The notes under the pieces: model-generated
What the model was told of the DNA's origin: nothing
Seen by the model: the letters and a program-made list of their open reading frames with translations, nothing else
The model's database searches: none
Made by a program: the position numbers and the translations under genes
Source: Ga0077527 sp964433345
Lineage (GTDB): Bacteria > Pseudomonadota > Gammaproteobacteria > Burkholderiales > SG8-41
Length of the DNA stretch: 64,000 bases
Direction: 5' to 3'
Assembly (NCBI GenBank): GCA_964433345.1
Contig: CAYSQJ010000007.1
Span: 62,001 to 126,000 of the forward strand
Shown here: piece by piece, positions 61,352 through 64,000 of the stretch
Layout of the letters: each line of letters starts with the position of its first letter
How positions within the stretch are numbered: position 1 is the stretch's first letter

Positions 61352-62212
61352 TCAACCGCGCTTGCGCGGTTTTTTCTTCTTCGCGCCGAGTTGTGCGCGG
61401 TAGGCCTCAAGTCCGGCGCGCCCGGCCCTGCCCATTTCCTCCAGTTTTTTGTCCCAGTGTTTGCGATGTTCGCGCAGCGTGTCGACGATGGATTCCGCGA
61501 CCACCAGATTGCGGTACCACTTTGAATTCGCCGGCACGATGATCCACGGCGCATGCGGCGCCGCGGTTTTGGAGATCGCATCCTCGTAGGCCGCAGTGTA
61601 TTCGTCCCAGTGGTCGCGTTCCTTCCAGTCGTTCGGGTTCAGCTTCCACGCGGTTTCCGGTTCCTTCTCGCGCTCGAGCAGGCGTTCCTCCTGCTCGTCC
61701 CGGGAGATGTGCAGGAAATACTTGAGCACGATGGTGCCGTGCTCGGCCAGCAGTTCCTCGAAATCACGGATATGTCCGTAACGCTGCTGCCAGAGTTTTT
61801 TCGGCGCCAGATCGTGCACCCGCACTACCAGCACATCCTCGTAATGCGAACGGTTGAACAGCGCGAACTCGCCGCGCCGTGGCGCGTGTTTGTGGACCCG
61901 CCACAGGAAATCATGTTCGCGTTCCTCTGTGGTCGGCACGCCGAAGGAGGTGACGCTGACGCCGCGCGGGTTGAGGCAGCCGGCGACATGCTTGATGGTG
62001 CCGTCCTTGCCCGCACTGTCGCGGCCCTGCAGTACCACCAGCACGCCGTTGACCCTGGCGCCCCACATTGCATCCTGCAATTCGAACAGTTCGCGACCCA
62101 GCGCGGCGAAGCGTTTTTCCGCCTTGGCCCTGGTCATGCCCTTGGGCGGTTCGGCGGAGATCCCGCTGAGCCGGACTTTGCTGCCGGGGGTATCGATCAG
62201 GGTGTCGGGCAT
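61352..62212 (-). CDS. ppk2: Polyphosphate kinase 2
   Basis: 286 residues. Walker A GRDSAGKDGTIK, the lid FNRSHYEDVLV with the paired Arg and the YFLHISRDEQEERL segment are the PPK2 markers, class I/III by length. It transfers phosphate between polyphosphate and nucleotides (ADP or AMP). The C terminus is Lys-rich. ATG 62212 follows AGGAAG; an AT-rich leader element lies 63 nt upstream. Confidence 0.94.
   Translation of the reverse strand: MPDTLIDTPGSKVRLSGISAEPPKGMTRAKAEKRFAALGRELFELQDAMWGARVNGVLVVLQGRDSAGKDGTIKHVAGCLNPRGVSVTSFGVPTTEEREHDFLWRVHKHAPRRGEFALFNRSHYEDVLVVRVHDLAPKKLWQQRYGHIRDFEELLAEHGTIVLKYFLHISRDEQEERLLEREKEPETAWKLNPNDWKERDHWDEYTAAYEDAISKTAAPHAPWIIVPANSKWYRNLVVAESIVDTLREHRKHWDKKLEEMGRAGRAGLEAYRAQLGAKKKKPRKRG
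61354..61376 (+). terminator. Rho-independent terminator after higA
   Basis: AACCGCG-CTTG-CGCGGTT followed by TTTTCT. It overlaps the 3' end of the convergent ppk2 coding sequence. Confidence 0.85.
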
Positions 62213-62275
62213 GGCGGTCTTCCTGCAGGGAGTTGGTGACGTGGTGTGATGACAATGCTGCTTGCCGGCGAAAAT

Positions 62276-62305
62276 ATAAAAATATCAATAAAGACAAATA
62301 CTTAT
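62276..62305 (-). repeat. AT-rich leader element before ppk2
   Basis: 29/30 identical to 29481-29510; one change (TCTTT for TTTTT on the minus strand). Confidence 0.75.
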
Positions 62306-62330
62306 ACAAATATCGTGAAGGCGGATCGCT

Positions 62331-64000
62331 TCAGCGCTGTTCGGTCAGCTGGTAAGCCTTTTCCCGGAACAGGCGCAGGCAGGCCGCGGCGACCTGCGGG
62401 TCGTAGAGGCTGCCCGAACCGCGTTCGATTTCAGCCAGTGCCTTGTCCAGACCCAGCGCGGGACGGTAGGGGCGATGCGTCGCCATCGACTCGACGACGT
62501 CAGCGACCGCGGTGATGCGCGCCTCGAGGATGATGTCCTCGCCCTTGAGTCCCTTCGGATAGCCGCTGCCGTCGATGCGTTCATGGTGCTGCAGGGCGAT
62601 CTGCGCCACCGGCCAGGGAAACTCGATGTCCTTCAGCACGTCATAGCCGGCCTGGGCATGTGTGCGGATGAGGTCCATCTCGACCGGCGACAGCCGTCCC
62701 GGCTTGGACAGGATCTCCGTCGGGATCGAAACTTTGCCGACATCGTGCAGGTAGCCGCCCACACGCAGGCCCTCGATCCGCTCCTCCGGCAATCCAAGCT
62801 CGCGGCCGATCGCAACGGCGATTTCGGCGACGCGTTTCTCGTGTCCGGCGGTGTAGGCATCACGCATCTCGCTCAGCGTGGTGGCCAGCGCGACCATCTG
62901 CATGAAGGCGTGTTCCAGCTGCGTCGAATAGCGGCGGATCTGGTCTTCCGCGACCTTCTTGTCGGAAATGTCCTGCATCAGGCCGATCAGTGCGGGTCGC
63001 TGCTGGTGCACCGCCTTGGATATGCTGACGCCGACTTCGACCGTGCTGCCGTCCCTGCGCAGGGCCGTGAACGACAGTGCCAGGCTGTGCGCATCGCTGT
63101 TGCCGAATTCGAGCATCCGGGCATCGGTCATTGCCTGGTCGCGCGCAGCGACGGTATCGCGGGGCGTCAGGCCGATCAACTGCTCGCCGCTGGCATAACC
63201 CAGTATCTGTGCCAGCCGCGGATTGGCGTAAACGAAGCGGTCATCCTGGATGATGAAGGCGCCGGCAATGGATTGCTCGACCAGGGTGCGGAAGCGTTGT
63301 TCCGATTCGGCCAGCACTCTGCGCGAGGTTTCGGCTTCCGCGGCAGCGGCGAATTTGTCCAGCGCGAGATTGACCGCCTCGGCAATTCTCTCGAGCAGGT
63401 TGCGGACCTGCTCGTCATGCCATCCGCCGGGTTTTTTCGAGTAAAAGGTCAGTGCGCCCACGGGCTTGCCTAGGCGCCGTACCGGCAGCGCCGCCGAGCA
63501 CTGCCAGCCATGAGCCGCGGCGCGTTGCTGCCAGGGGGTGGTGATCGCCGATTTGCCGAATTCGTCGATCCATACCGCCCGGTTCTCGCGGGCCGCAGTG
63601 CCGGTGGGACCGCGACCATGCGGATCGTCGGCATGGATCGTGACCTCGATGCCGTCGAGGTAATCAAGCCCGCTGCCATGCGAGGCCGCGGGCCGGATGC
63701 GGCCATCGTTATCGGTCAGTCCGATCCAGGCGAGGTCGAGGCCGGCCAGGTCAACGACGATTTCGCAAAGGCGCTGGAACAGCTCCTGCTCGGTGCGGCA
63801 GTGGATCACCGCGGCATTGGCGTCGCCCAGCGCGGCATAGAGCCGGGTCAGGCTGCGGATATGCTGTTCGGCATGCTTGCGTTCGGTGATGTCGGTGGCG
63901 GTGCCGCGTACTGCCGACACCTTGCCGCCGGCATCGCGGATCGCTTCGCCATGGGCAAGTATCCAGCGCCTCTCTCCATCCGTGGTGACGCATTCCAGTT
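62331..64000 (-). CDS. PAS/GAF/HD-GYP signalling protein, N terminus outside window
   Basis: The frame is open through position 64000, so the start lies beyond the window. Visible order: end of a PAS domain with the PAC motif (GERRWILAHGEAI...TATDITERK), a GAF domain (RLYAALGDANAAVIHC...FYSKK), a second PAS (LVEQSIAGAFIIQDDRFVYANP), then HD-GYP at the C terminus with HD in GYLHDVGKV, HHERIDGSGYPKGLKG and the metal His/Asp set. It should hydrolyse cyclic di-GMP in response to a signal at PAS or GAF. No membrane segment visible. Confidence 0.93.
   Translation of the reverse strand, partial: LECVTTDGERRWILAHGEAIRDAGGKVSAVRGTATDITERKHAEQHIRSLTRLYAALGDANAAVIHCRTEQELFQRLCEIVVDLAGLDLAWIGLTDNDGRIRPAASHGSGLDYLDGIEVTIHADDPHGRGPTGTAARENRAVWIDEFGKSAITTPWQQRAAAHGWQCSAALPVRRLGKPVGALTFYSKKPGGWHDEQVRNLLERIAEAVNLALDKFAAAAEAETSRRVLAESEQRFRTLVEQSIAGAFIIQDDRFVYANPRLAQILGYASGEQLIGLTPRDTVAARDQAMTDARMLEFGNSDAHSLALSFTALRRDGSTVEVGVSISKAVHQQRPALIGLMQDISDKKVAEDQIRRYSTQLEHAFMQMVALATTLSEMRDAYTAGHEKRVAEIAVAIGRELGLPEERIEGLRVGGYLHDVGKVSIPTEILSKPGRLSPVEMDLIRTHAQAGYDVLKDIEFPWPVAQIALQHHERIDGSGYPKGLKGEDIILEARITAVADVVESMATHRPYRPALGLDKALAEIERGSGSLYDPQVAAACLRLFREKAYQLTEQR

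Overview
The window is high-GC chromosomal DNA from a Gram-negative bacterium, most likely a betaproteobacterium of the Burkholderiales type. Supporting signs are the gene order exbB-exbD-lpxK-trm112-kdsB-adk-PFK-hppA, a Bug/TctC-type periplasmic receptor, fused pntA plus pntB, the queG/tsaE/amiC and mutL/miaA genes, and lipid A and KDO genes. Only the first 2.4 kb differs: it is visibly AT-richer and holds a lipoprotein fragment, a lipase-like gene cut by an insertion sequence, and an intact IS1595-family element.

Layout. 0-2.4 kb: accessory island edge with the IS. 2.7-7.6 kb: a small-molecule catabolic stretch (TauD-type dioxygenase, Bug receptor, PanE-like reductase, FAH-family hydrolase). 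7.7-10.3 kb: a LysR regulator and a TerC/Alx membrane protein, transcribed divergently, each with a yybP-ykoY-type (manganese) riboswitch leader. 10.4-14.7 kb: soluble pyrophosphatase, GST, FIST, DUF599 and ornithine-cyclodeaminase-like genes. 14.7-22.3 kb: the long leftward envelope/energy run from exbB to the proton-pumping pyrophosphatase. 22.7-31.3 kb: Uup, SIMPL, xseA, cNMP-binding protein, and a mutL-miaA-hydrolase operon. 31.5-39.7 kb: pntAB, an aminotransferase, DUF3047, amiC-tsaE and queG. 39.8-50.6 kb: small enzymes, regulators and transporters. 50.7-55.3 kb: a redox locus with two genes that have an in-frame TGA where selenocysteine is expected. 55.4-64 kb: DUF2189, methyltransferase, TspO, M48 protease, YheS, a HigBA pair, PPK2 and the C-terminal part of a PAS/GAF/HD-GYP signalling protein that runs off the end.

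The most notable content is the selenoprotein pair: an AhpE-like peroxiredoxin (50719-51180) whose peroxidatic cysteine codon is TGA, and a UGSC-family protein (53899-54441) read through TGA, next to the conserved partner gene usually found with UGSC. A 45-bp degenerate copy of the UGSC 3' end lies just beyond a Phd/ParE module. If both are translated as selenoproteins, the genome must carry selA, selB, selC and selD elsewhere; none are in this window.

Two other recurring signals were found by reading intergenic DNA. One is an AT-rich leader element of about 30 bp, always in the same orientation before a gene (29/30 identical upstream of miaA and ppk2; relatives before exbB, an MFS gene, the UGSC gene and higB). 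The other is a set of genes (uup, xseA, higB) in which a -10-like hexamer lies exactly 6 nt before the start codon with no Shine-Dalgarno sequence, suggesting leaderless transcripts. Three families of intergenic inverted repeats are also present. I saw no tRNA, rRNA or CRISPR array.
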